The notes under the pieces are model-generated. The model saw nothing but the letters and a program-made list of their open reading frames with translations. It was not told the DNA's origin and searched no databases. Shown here piece by piece: positions 36,344 to 49,082 of a stretch of 64,000 bases of DNA (position 1 is the stretch's first letter; each line of letters begins with the position of its first letter). This DNA comes from Urophycis tenuis (lineage: Eukaryota; Chordata; Actinopteri; Gadiformes; Phycidae). The stretch spans positions 10,453,955 through 10,517,954 of the forward strand of contig JAXIVH010000013.1 of the NCBI GenBank assembly GCA_036785325.1. The letters are read 5' to 3'. Made by a program: the position numbers and the translations under genes.

Positions 36344-39300
36344 GTTGTTTTTTTACTTTTAATTGTGTGTTACTGTGTATTTTTTGTCACCATGTGAGTA
36401 ATCTCTGCGGTACAGGATGGAGGGGTTTTTAAGTGCCTGACCAACAGGTGAAGCATTCCCAAGTGGAGTTGCTGGTGCTGATGTTTGGTAGAGAGTTGCA
36501 ACATCAGCTCGCTGACCAGTTATCACTAGCGTGGGCAAAAGAGAGACGAGTGCGCACAGATGGACCGTTGTATTTTATTCAGAATATGAACGTTAACAGA
36601 ACAAAACAAATCCGGAGGGCATTACTGAAGTCCTCTACGATGAGGGCTGTGGGCGCTAGATTGGCTTTTTGATTGCCCGAGCCTCACCTTGAATGATCAT
36701 GAGACACCCTTGTGAGTTTCATTCTGACTTGTAGCTGACTGTAAACTGGCGGCTGTTTCACACCAACTGAAGTTGTTTTATGGATGCTACTTAATTTACG
36801 GCATCTGCATGCTGGAATATCTCTGTTTACTGTCCGTCTGGCACAGACCGGTAGCATAAAGATAGCAGGTAATTACATTACACAGTGTATAAACGTTAAG
36901 CCCTGAAACCAACATGAATCCTCTTTAAAACCTTTTTTTGTATTTTTACCTCGGAGTAAAATATATTCATCTTTTCATCTCCCATACAGACAAAAGTGCT
37001 TATTAATTCAAAGTAAACATTAATTTTTTTAAAGAAATGACACACATCCTAGAGACCTCCCTCCCCAGTTTGTCAGATGCTGGCAACGGGAATGTTGAGT
37101 TCATTCTAAATTGCTGGTGGATGAGCGTAGACCACAATGCATTGATTGTGAAATGTCAGCTAAGACACCAGGAGACGCACTGCATGAAAGGCATGTTGAT
37201 TGAGTCATTTTTCCAGTTGAGTTCTCAATTACAGATTTTCCCACCAAAACGCAATAACATTGTAGTTGATTTGCTTTAGTTTTGGCGCTAAATCAGTGCT
37301 GTGAAAGAAGACATTTTATTTTTAACCTGGTCATCTATTTTGAGGTCTGTCTGGTTTAAAATATACCGACTGTAGATTTTCTTTCTATTTGTGGATGAAG
37401 CAGGAGGGTCTGCTGGGTGTCAAGCCTTGCAGCCAACAGTGTGTGTGATACTTCTGTTCCTTGATAGTGATGTGAATTATGTGGCCTTATCTCAATATGG
37501 CTTATCTTATTGACCTTATTTATGCAATTACATTGGAAGGAGCTGAAACCATAGAACATCCTCTTCCGCTCCAATCAGATGCAGCCCAGGCTTGATGATA
37601 TTTTAAGCTGTTTTTTTTTTTTTTTTTTTTTTTTTTAATGATATAGGGGGATGCAAGGTTCAGAAAATATCTTCTGTCTAAACAACTATTTCTCATTTAT
37701 ATAATTAACATTGCTGATAGCAAAAACAATAGACACATTTATCTTTTAGACAGTTTAGAAGACTTTGGCCACCGTGTTTGTATGTGTGGTTGGGGGTCCA
37801 GACCCCAGGCCCCGGGGGCCATATCAAAAGATAAGACGTCTTAAGACGTTTCCTAAGAAGATGTGATTTGAAGTTGTGAAGAATGTTCTGAGCTGATGTT
37901 GCTCAACAGAGTTGTTACATGTATCCGTAGCTCAGTCTTGGTGATTCGCAGTGAATCACTTGCAATTTCTATGACAAATAATCTGTTAACAGCAAGGCAT
38001 AACTTATCACTGAGACAAGCCAATGCAAACACACTGTACTCTAAATGTTTAGAAGAAAATCAAGAAGAAATTAAACTTTTTTGAGAATAATTTAATCCGT
38101 TCTTCCAGATGTGATCTCAGAAGAGAGTCACGGCTGAACTTGGTGGGCAGCCATTTCTATTAACTCTCTTTGTAAATAATGTCACAGTGTATATGATTGA
38201 GCGGCTCCCAGTAAGTTGGTGAGAGACTTACAGCCTGCAGCTGTGTGACCAGAACTAACCTCGGACGCCCGGCTGGGTGGTGAGTGGGAGGAGTTCTGGG
38301 CGTGTCGATAGTAAAAATTCATGTAAACGAAGAGCGGTATGGGCTGGCCCGCTTTTTTTATTCTGAGAATATCTCAATTACAGGACGTCATCTTATTTGA
38401 AAATCTTGTTAAAAAAAAACAACAACAAAAACAACCAGCATCGACTGCAGATGTGTCATTTTAAGCTATGAGCTAGAAACAAATGTAAACGTTACACATT
38501 GCAACTCCAAATCTTACCCAGTTACAAAGATTTGTCTGAAGATATTTTTGTGAATGCGACCCTGGGTAAACATGTGATTCCACAGGGCCCACTGATTTGA
38601 TTCCTCCATCTGCTGCTTGCCGTTATCGACGGCCCCGTCTATACTTGATGTCTCCTAACACGCGGCCATGCGTTCATAGAATGAGCTGCTCTATCCCTTA
38701 CACGGCCTTGAACAGAATGTTGTTGTCATCAGTTATCGTGAGAAGCTGTTCCGATGTGCGTCCAAAACCGCCCCCCGTGTCATTTCTGTGAAAGCTAGCT
38801 TGCCAGCCATCTCAATTCATCTCCACCACCATATGGCTTCAATTGCATTAGGGTCTGGTGACTTCACAAGATGACCAATCCAAGCAGTTTGGAATCACTT
38901 TAGTGTTCATGAAGTGTTCCTATGCAGAGGTTTAGCCTTTGGATGTCTTCCAGTGTAGGTTTCTGAATATTTGAAGCTTTGTGCCTGAAAATTAGAGCTA
39001 TTTCATCAGCAGTTGTCCCTTACTAATAAACCCTTAAATGATTGACGTAAATCGACACAATTGAAAAGCATGTTTTTTTTAAAACGCTTTTGTACGTTCA
39101 ACCAGTAACAGTGAGCTCTAAAGCTCCTGGCAGCCTGTGGCATCATTTTGTTGTGTGATTTAGAAGGACCCAGTGCAGTTAGGGACCGAGTTGCGCCTCA
39201 GACCACAAATGCCAAACGCTGAACTAATTTGTATAGAGTTCCTTCTGCCACCTTCCCATCTCCAGGACTGGGACGGTCAGGTGGTAGAAAGTAAAACCAC

Positions 39301-41851
39301 ACCACTGGACCTTTTTGGCAGTGGCCATAACCACCTCCTCAGACCACAAATCCATTTTTTTTGGTATATTTAAAAAAAGATTAGTCATAAGATTACATTT
39401 TATGGATTGCCGTAAAATGCTATAAGGAGCACAAGGACCTAATGTTTATCTTCAGGTCTTTTTTAATGCACTGCATGGCATCTGTGGCTCTCCACTCCCA
39501 TCCCATCTCTATTACAGTGGGCTGCTGCACACTATTGCTCATTACAGTGCTGGTCATTACGCAGTGTTGGTCATTACAGTGTTGACACATGACTGAAACT
39601 CAATGCATTCAGGCTTGTAGACATGGTTAGTCCATCTGCTGCAGTTCACACCGAGGAGATCAGAATGGGGGAAGATCCGGCATTGAAGTGACTTTGAACG
39701 TGCTTTGATTGGTCCTGAGTGGTCGAGGAAGGAACTCATCTCCTGGTCCTTGTTGAGGCTAACGTCGACAGGCTGGAGGGTCAATGGGTCACATGAACGT
39801 TCCGAGTTCTTACCAGGGTTACGCGTCCAGCCCTGGGGTGGTCCACGTTCCTCAGCATACTGAAATCAAAGCAATTGCAACAGGTTAATTAAATTCAAAG
39901 TCAAAGGGCAGTTCTTCAAGCTCAATATATCAACTGAACAGATCAAAAATCCATTCCATTCAGAATGCATTCAATAAAGCGGTGCGTTGCACACACAAAA
40001 ATACAATCATCATAAAAAGAAAATCACATCAAACCATGGGAATAACGCTGAACCCTGCCGGATGCAGGTGATTAGTGATTCTACCGCATTCGTTCGGTTA
40101 TTCCAAATGTTTTCTCGATTATTGCGCTGACCAAGTGATAGGTATGCTTCAGCTGAGTCATGGGTCAAGTAAGCCACAAATCTTCAGCAGACGTTGGTCT
40201 TTTTTTATTTTTTTATTTTTTTAACATAGCTCGACTAGTATCACCCCTAAAATGGACGGACCAGCTGCAGCCTGCTCCCGGGGTTTCCCATGTGAGAACA
40301 CCACCCAGTTGGGCCCAAAAGACGGCGTTGTGGTCAAGGGTTGGGCATGAGTGTGTTGGTTTCTAGGTCTTGGTTTGTGTTAATGGAATCTCCCTACTTG
40401 CATGCAATTCCAGCAGAAGAAACCCCCCGACGCATCTTCACCGAGCGATGGGGTTATTGATGCGGTTACTCGCCAATCGATGCTTTGGGGCCCCCCCTCC
40501 TCGTAGTGGCTTTGATTTCGTGGTGGTCGACTCTGCAGAGCTCTGACGCCAAACGTGCGATTACGTGTGTCTGTCTACGATTATGCTGCTGCTGGTCGAT
40601 CCATTTAATTCCCTTTCAAATAAAATCATAATACAAAGGGGGGTATTTGGACGTTTGATGTTGACACGGTCAAAATGTAAAAGCTGCCTGCCCGCCAACA
40701 CACAAAACAGTCTCGCCGGACACAAGACGACGGTAGCCAAGTGAATTTTTACCCGGCAGGAGAGACCCCCCATCGATCCGACGCCGCAACAGACGAACGC
40801 GCAGACAGGCTCTAACATTCATTAACAGACTTCTTTGGCTCTGTGGTTGAATAGGCCTACCAGCCTATAAGATGAGGTCAGAAAGGGGTCTGAAATGGAG
40901 AACCCGCCTGTGTCACTGAGCAGCACACGTGGGCCCATAGGCGGCGGTAGGGCTGTTATTTCAGATACATATTCAAAGGGATCGATGCGATGAGGGACAC
41001 AGGCGCTCTCACGTCGCGTTAGGAGTCAAAAACATGCCGCCACGGTCAGAAAGTACACCGGTTGGAATATTAATGTGGCTTAGGTCGGTTGTACAGTACG
41101 GTTAAAATGACGCATTGTTGATGTCAAAGCGGAACGGTGACATATCCAGTTCACTGTGGTTTCTCTCAGCGCTGCCAGCTACTAAAGGGGAGGAGAGGAC
41201 AGCCCCGTCAGAACCAGAGGCTCACAGGCTGCGGCGCGCTGGAATTAAAGAGCTCCACAAAGCGCGTTGGACTTAACTCCCATGAGTCCAGCTATCGAGA
41301 CGGCCGCTCATACTGGCCAAGTGTTTTTTTTTTAATAGCATGCGCTAAACCTCTAAACGGGAATAATCTGCTTCATCTGTAGAACGGAGGGCTGTAGTTT
41401 TAGTTCCGTGGAGGGAGGTTTTGTCCTTCTCTCTGTGGGCCCCCTGCGTGTGTGTGCGTGTGCGCGCTTTTGGATGGAGTCTTGAAGTCCCGGATTTCGT
41501 CTGAGGTAGGCTACAGGTGCGCGTATGATGCCGTGATTTACCGTACACCACCGTTTACTGCTCATTGAGAAACATGTTTTTTGGGTGGGAGTGGGGGGGG
41601 GGGGTCCCGTTGCATTATATTTGATCCATGTGATCAGTGGATTACGACAGCATTATTTTTTTTTAGCCACGGCGACCTTACACAGAGAAAGTAAACAAGT
41701 TGGAAATGTGAAATGTTTCAGCATGTATGAGGGGCTACATGTGTTTATCCGAGTATACCAGTAGGCCTACCTGTCGTAGGGCGTCTTAAGTGCGCATTGG
41801 TTTCCCGCTCGTCTCTCTTTGGAAACTCCAGAGACTCCATGGATAGACCTA

Positions 41852-41852
<1 letters not shown>

Positions 41853-41886
<34 letters not shown>
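41853..41886 (+). repeat. G34 homopolymer
   Basis: Thirty-four consecutive G residues, a potential G-quadruplex site and a likely assembly-error position. Confidence 0.9.
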
Positions 41887-41889
<3 letters not shown>

Positions 41890-43339
41890 CTGCCAAAAAA
41901 ACGCAGTGACTTTTAACTTAACGAAAGTGAAACCGGTGGCCATTTATCGCACGGAAGTCCGAATTAAGATGGATCAGATCTCCATGTTGACTATTTAACG
42001 GAATAGCAGCCAACTACCGGACCTCCGTGCCCGTGTGTGTGTTTGTGTGTGTTGTGAGGCGGACCCTCCCATGCACGGTTAACTCAAGTCAGTGTTGCTG
42101 TATTTGTTATGGAGGAATGCTACCTGATGTTATCTTTGCTTCTCTGGTGAAATTTAAGTGTTTATTCGATCTGCGTCACAACAACGACACGACGTGTTAC
42201 GACGACGTGTTATGTTACAGCTGACGTTAACATAAAGTCATTGACTGATTACATCATTTAATTTGATCACAAATGGCAATTTGTGAAACCCTCTCTTAGC
42301 TAGTGGGCCTATGCATGATTGTAAACACCGGATTGTGATTCAAACTGGTGCCAGTACACTTGGCCATCAGCTTTCATGTCATCAAAAAAAAAGAACAAAG
42401 GTAAGACATGATGTGTGCTTGTGACTAGAAAAATTGACGTTGGTTATTGATGGTTTTGGGGCGTCTAGTTCAGAGTGATATGGTTTGGATTGTTGGATCC
42501 AGTGCAGCCTCTGCTTTCACATGATGTATAGTTTGTGATGACGTGATGACGCGAAAAAGACCGATATTGCCGTGCACGCACACAGTTGTGAAATACATTA
42601 CACTACAGTTGGGGAGTGCGGAGTTACACTGCAGTTTGTTGGCGTTGTGTTTTTAGTGACGTAATAATGTGTACGATAAACTAATCGTTCAAGGGGTGTA
42701 CCACGTGCTTTCTCCATCACCGTGCACAGTGAGAGCATCACCCGGCCACACTCCCGTCGACCGGCTAAAGAGTCAATTCTAGAAGGACCATTTTTGCGAG
42801 AGGGTCAGCTGAGCAGCCACAATTTTTCAAATCAATAAAGTTAAATCTTTCATCCGATGTATTCAGCCAGTTTGTATTGTGTCATGACACATGACTTAGA
42901 GATAAAAACATTGCAAACAAAAACGTAACTTTTCTTAGAGGCTTTTTGATAGCCCTCCCTGCATTTGGGCCCTGCATTTGCCCCCCCCCCCCCCCTGGAT
43001 CTGTGATTATCATGGCGTTTAAACCGGAACAAATGGCATGGGTTTCTTTTTCAGCCCAAACGTACCTTCAATGCTCACTTACTACGGATGATAGCTTATC
43101 GAAATACTGTATCAATACATAGTTGCTCGGAAACTATAGCCTACATGTAAATAACTTTCAAGAAATGAGTGAAGCATCTTAATGAATGAAATTAAACTTA
43201 TTTCCTGGTGATCATCTGATAATCTGTCAACTATGTTATGAAGTCATATTTAATCATGCGCTACCCCGCCTATTCTTAATATGTATTTGTGGATTTTTTT
43301 CCGACTTTCCTATGAGAACATACTATGTTGAAGACATGT

Positions 43340-43549
43340 AGGAAGCTCTAGAGTCCAGGTGCCACCCTCAGGCTGAAGATACTTCTCCCATTCTAAACCA
43401 TGGCCCCTCTGGACCACCAACCCCTCTCTCTGAGGCCCTTCACTCCGATGAATTGTTTTGCAATCCGCCTCCCATTTACCCCGACCTGCACACCTACACT
43501 CCGAGGGACGAGATAGACGGGTCAAGAGAGGCACCCTGTGGTGAATAGT
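43340..43549 (+). other. Open segment with protein-like composition, unidentified
   Basis: A + strand frame is open from about 43,350 to a TAG at 43,547-43,549. It reads as Pro-, Asp- and Glu-containing sequence with motifs such as PPIYPDLHTYTPRDE, which looks more like protein than the surrounding junk. There is no ATG and no clear acceptor. It might be a decayed retroelement ORF fragment or an isolated exon. No family is recognised. Confidence 0.2.
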
Positions 43550-45566
43550 CCAGTTGATTTGAGTAATGTGTGAAGCTTCTTCACCATGGTTTGGCCTTCA
43601 TACTCATCTGTGGCGGCAAACCTGCCACTGTCTGCTGAAGGAAGTAGAACGTGTTCATCGCTAAACGGTTCATATGGTTTCGTCTCGTTCTGTTTTCACC
43701 CCCCTCCTCTACTGTTAGTGGACCAAACAGCCAAAGGCTCCGACGCACCAAACCGACGTCTAAGCCGGCAGTCGCCTTGCGTCGCCGGTCCTTGGCCAAA
43801 AAGTTGCCGTAGAAAACTCTGCAGAGACTACAGCTAACTAGCATGTGCGTTCTGCGCCTGCACGAGAGGCAGTAACTCTCCCTGCCAGCAGTCGAGTCTG
43901 TCTTTATCTTTCAAAAAAGGGAAAGGCTATAGAAACATGGCAGCAGTTTGTCTACCATTTCACACCACTCTCGCTCAGACAGTTTTGTGATACAGCCGCT
44001 TCTCTTCAGGTCTATGTGAACACGATGAATGATCAGAGGAGATCAAGTGGAAAAAACCCCAGTATTTTTGTGCTGGCCTTTTTGACGTCATGAACGTCAT
44101 TTGCTGCTTCTCTCACCTCTGTTTCTCTTCTCGTGCGTTGATGGGTCTGAGCTGAACAGCCAATCAGAGTGATTTGGCGCCGATTCAACATGCTGAATCG
44201 GCCGAAAAGCACGCAGACAAATGCCAACGGTTAATCCAACGCTAACCAGATGAGAAACAGGAGGTTACACCATAACTAATGATTGTAAGATATTCAATAG
44301 CCCTGCACTTGTCATGTGATTTGTCATACTGTAGTTTGTGATGAACTACAGACAATGGGAGGGAGATTCACACAAAGAGCATGAGAGTGACAAGAAGGTT
44401 GTCACCCACGTAGCAGCACAGGGCTGGGGTGTTAGGGTGTCAGGCAAGAGCCCACGAATAAAAGGTTGAACATTGCGTCTTGACTCTGGTCAGACCTGGA
44501 AGCTACATACTAATCAGAATGATCTACTGTCTCATTCGCCATGCCACACTCCTTAACGGTACATGCTGCTCAATTGAACAACAACAAGCTGAACAATAAT
44601 TTACTTTTCTGTTGATGCTTGGAGGTCTAAGGAGGGCTCTACAATCAACCCAATTCATTTAGCACACAAACGTGATTATTCTTGGTATTATATAACATAA
44701 GTTAGGGTGTCTGACTTTGACTGTCAACTTGAAGCCCTCGTTCCAATGTGGAATCCTGTTCAAATCTTAATTTTGATGTTTCTAAACCGGCTTAACGGCA
44801 GCTTGGTCTCTTGTAACAACTAAGATCTCTTTAAAGAGTTCATAAAATACCAGCTAGTTTACATTGGTATGTGCAAACTAGTGTTGATATTGTAAAACAG
44901 ATCTGTGCAGTAAAGGCTGAAGTGCTCCATAAAGTGATGCCACGGGCAGCGACTGCCTTGTTTCAGACAGACAGACAGAAATAGAAAATAGAAAACCGCA
45001 AACCGCACTAGTGGGGTGGTTGTAAACACCTTCACATGTATAGGCTAGTTTAAAAACTCCTTATTATCATGTTTACACCGGGACTGTGGCTATTTCCTGC
45101 TTGAGATTTAAATGCCACTTTTTCACAAGCCATATGATGAATCCAAATCTAACAAGATCAAACAGTTTCCCTTGTCCAGGGGATGTCGAACCTCATGTTT
45201 TTTCTTCCCCCAATTACTATTTTCTTCACTTTGACCTGCATTAAATACTCTTATTGCATTCTACTACATCCATAGACATTCATTGCTATCTATAATTTGT
45301 ATTGATCTTTCATCTCGGAACTGCAAGGCAATGTTTACTTGCACCCATTGTAAGTCAACAAAGATTGCTTTGCATGACGCTGTGCTGTTGGAACAGTTTT
45401 GTGCCCTAAACAACGTAGGTCTGCCACTTGGATGTATTAGCATCTCAACGTGTAACATTTCAACGAGCTCCGAGCTTTAAATAACCTGCACATATCTGCA
45501 TTCGCTGTTGATCTCTAGTGATTTCAATAATGTTATCCGTAAAATGAACTTAAATCAAATTACTGG

Positions 45567-45750
45567 ATAAAAAAAAATCCTCATGCAAGTCTGAGGAAGA
45601 GCTTACTGCTCGAAACGTCACTGCAATAAAAATACCTTTATGGGAGTTGGTGTGCGGCTCTACCTTCCTTATATACATTTCACTTTTTTGAGCCAGCACC
45701 CGTAATGTGATGTGCGTGACTTCCCTACGTTTATAAAAAAAAATCCTCAT
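45567..45750 (+). mobile_element. Short retroposon insertion with 18-bp target-site duplication
   Basis: The 18-mer ATAAAAAAAAATCCTCAT occurs exactly at 45567-45584 and 45733-45750. It flanks about 148 bp that begin with GAGGAAGAGCTTACTGCTCG, AAACGTC, a segment common in fish retroposon tails. Exact duplicated flanks of this length are the signature of target-primed reverse transcription, and they indicate a recent insertion. It lies about 340 bp upstream of the il34 start codon. Confidence 0.75.
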
Positions 45751-46091
45751 CACCCTTATCCGCGAACCGCCATTTTTGACACTATCTTAGTTGGCTATGC
45801 GCCTGGTTACATGGTGACCACACTCCTCAGGAGCGGCTACTTAAGATGGCTATCACTCACTGACAACAATCTTCTCCCTCTGCACCCGTTTCCGTTTTCC
45901 CAGGCTTGAGCACGAGCGTCGCGGAAAAGCAGTGAGCGGTGAAGCTGGTCTGCCTGCCGTGCCAGTCATGGTGCAAGATGCAGTGACGTTGTGAAGGACC
46001 CAGGAAGTGTGAGTCGCCACGCACGCCCCGGGCGTGTACATGCTGTTTTGACCGCCAGAGTCCCGCGGAACGGCCCGTCAGAGCCCAGGCG

Positions 46092-48942
46092 ATGGTCCAG
46101 CTGTCTGTCTTGACCTGCCTATTCGGAGGCCTCTTGGGTAAAGATTGGTGTGTGTGCTCGTATATTTGCAGGTGTGTGTGTGGCGTTGTGTGCGCGTGCA
46201 TGCACGCTTACCTGCGTGCATGCACGTGTGTGTGTGTGTGTGTGCGTGCATGCTTACCTGCGTGCATGCACCTGTGTGTGTGTGTGCGTGCATGCATGCT
46301 TACCTACATGCATTTGTGTGTATGTGCGTGTGCATGCTTGCCTGCATGCATGTGTGCAAGTGTGTGTGTGTGTGTGTGTGTGTGCGCATGCTTGCCTATA
46401 TGTAGGTGTGTATGTGTGCTTGTGGATGGACGCCTTCATTGGCTTGTGGCCTCTTCTGTCCCTGTTACTGTGTTGTGGTTCTCAGCTCTCTTCGTGTGTG
46501 CAGTGTATGTTAGGAGGAGAAAGGAAATCCAACAGGAAGAGTGAAACCCAGAGGGCGTACACAGCCAGTTGTAATAAGCTTGTTGTTCTGGCATGTCCAG
46601 TGCATGTGGGTGAATCCACCAAGCTGATACACACGCGGTAGACGGAGAGAGAGAGAGAGTCGGCTACGGAGATTGAAATGAAGGAGGAAAAGGAAAATCA
46701 TTTTCCACTTCCCTGTCTTTCTTCACTGTCCGGTCCCTTAAAAAAAGGCACAAAAGCCTCCTAAAAATGTATTAGAGAGAACAACAAACTGATTCAAGTC
46801 CATATGCACCTGCTAAAGAGAAGGCCATGCTTCATATCATTTTACATTGTAATCAGCTGGAAGCCTTTTACTTAAGGTTACTTAAGGTTGTCGCTACTGA
46901 GACATGGTAAGGAGCTTTCAACACAGAGGAATACCTTCACTTAACCCACGGCCAGGCAAGAGTCTAGTGATGAGAGGTGTGCATCACCCACGTCTAAACC
47001 GCTCATCACATCTGTTGTGATGGTCTCACTGAGACCAGTGAGACCAGCTTAGAAATCAATGGGAAATTGTCGGCCACAGTTGGCAAATATGATTGATTAA
47101 AAAATATGCTTTTCAGCTGACCAAGCATTTTTGTGTAGATAACATCTCACTTGGACTGGCTGGACTCATTTTTATCACTTTGATAACAGCATACCGATAT
47201 TATCTCTTATCTGTGAGGTAGGAGTGCACTTTCTGTGTTGTACAACTATATCTACATTCTTTGCAGAGAATCAAAAACTATTTGACCTGCCACTATTAGA
47301 CCTGCCATGCCCTTAATGACCGTGAACTTTTTTGCCTTTAAAACACTGGGGGACTACAATTTGTACCAGTTAGGCTTCCTAACGGGCTCCCCATGTCAGA
47401 CAGCCATGTCTGACTTGTCAATTGCTCCGTGTTGGGTTCACTCAAGGCGTCAGGGAGCAACATTGAGATTTCCACTACCACTACTTCCACTACTGCCGCT
47501 TTCACAGCATCCCGTTTCGGAGGATGTTATTCTTCCGCCGTAATGAGTTTTAACGGCCCATTGGATGACGGAGCGGTTTTGTTGCGCGGGGCCTAGCCTC
47601 AGGAATTTGCGCATCCAAGAATGTGCAATTAAAACCCGTGAACCCGTTCGGATCAAAAGGTGAGGGCAAAGGTCGACCCGGGAATCGTAGGCGTTTTCGT
47701 TTTCGGCGTTCCTCGGATGGGAGTGGTGACAGGATTCCACCGTAGGCGCTGGAGTCCGGTTACCATTCATGTCCCCCCCCCCACACACCTCACCGTAAAT
47801 CCTCACGTCTGAGGAGGACTCTCCCACCTGTTTTGCGTGAGTCAACCCTTTATCCTTTGGTTACGGGATGCCGTTATGAACGCGTCACATGACGCGGGGG
47901 GTCCCCGCAGCGGCGCTGCCCTGTCGAGGAGACATGCGCAACAAACACACTGATACACATCCTCAACAATCCCACGCCACGTTAGTCCCGGCCCTTTTTT
48001 TAATCATCGCCGAGATTACCTCCAACATGAGCATGAGGTCCGACAGGAAGCGGCGGTTCCGCAGGCAAAGCTGGAGTCTTTCTTGACAATATTTTACTGC
48101 AAACTCTCTAAACAGAATGGGGGCCGCCCCCGTTTTATTGTCCTCCGTAAAAGCGCAGAGATGGTGAAACCTCAGGGTGCACATGATGCATCGCAGCCTT
48201 GTTAAGACGGACGCTCTCTGTGCGTGCTGTTAAATTAAGGGAGGTGGGGGGACTCACGACCCCACGGACTCACGACCCCAAACATGAACGCGAACAGTAG
48301 GCACGCCCACCGTGGCTTTACCCTCTTCCAACACCTCGCCTTGTAAACGCACAATTAGTTCCACGGGGGGGGAAAAAAACGTACGCGTGCGAGAATCAGA
48401 GAGAGGAAAAGGTAAAGCTACGTGTGCAACACGAGGAAGGAAACCGCTGAGCTGAGGCTAAAGGGCTTACGTTTGTGATCAAACTCTTGTGTTGGCGAGC
48501 CTGTGTGTGTGGTGGGGGGGCTTAGGGAGTGGGGGTCATGGGCTCACTCTAGGGCCCAGGGGGTCCAGGAACGCTACGGGTGCCTGCGACTTTTCCTCAA
48601 CGTAATGCGCGTGTTTCCACCACACGTCGCGTAGACGCTGGCATACGGCGTTTCGCCCTCCTTTAACGGCCCGGGAAAGTCGCAGCTAGCTGCCCGTCTG
48701 CGCCAGCTGACTCGACCTGTCTGGACGCGTGTTACAGATGTGTGTGCAGATGTTGCCCCCCCCCCCTGCATGGCGAGAGGCCTCTGTTGAGGAACACGAA
48801 ACACAGAAGCTTGTGTAAACAAGGCTGCTATCCCCTCGGGGCATTGAGTGTGTCCCTATTGACATTATTTAAAAGAGATTCAGCCCAGCGCAGTCCTGTG
48901 GAAGCTGTGTGTGTGTGAGTCTGTGTGTGTTGGTGCCTGCAT

Positions 48943-48973
<31 letters not shown>

Positions 48974-49003
48974 CATGTGTGCGTGTGCGTGTGTGCGTGT
49001 GTG

Positions 49004-49043
<40 letters not shown>

Positions 49044-49048
49044 CGTGT

Positions 49049-49082
<34 letters not shown>

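Larger units (their letters stand above)
36344..45560. other. sf3b3-il34 intergenic region
   Basis: About 9 kb without a supported gene. It holds unique-looking AT-rich sequence, a T tract at 37,611-37,637, a G34 homopolymer at 41,853-41,886, short microsatellites and one 200-bp open segment at 43,340-43,549. It probably contains the distal il34 promoter. No recognisable protein domain or RNA gene was found. Confidence 0.55.

Noticed and set aside
46145..46641. Cys-rich + strand frames overlapping il34 exon 1
   Set aside because: Read-through of the exon 1 donor into GT/TGCATG repeats; the GTAAAG donor at 46138 and the exon 2 match to IL-34 explain the locus.
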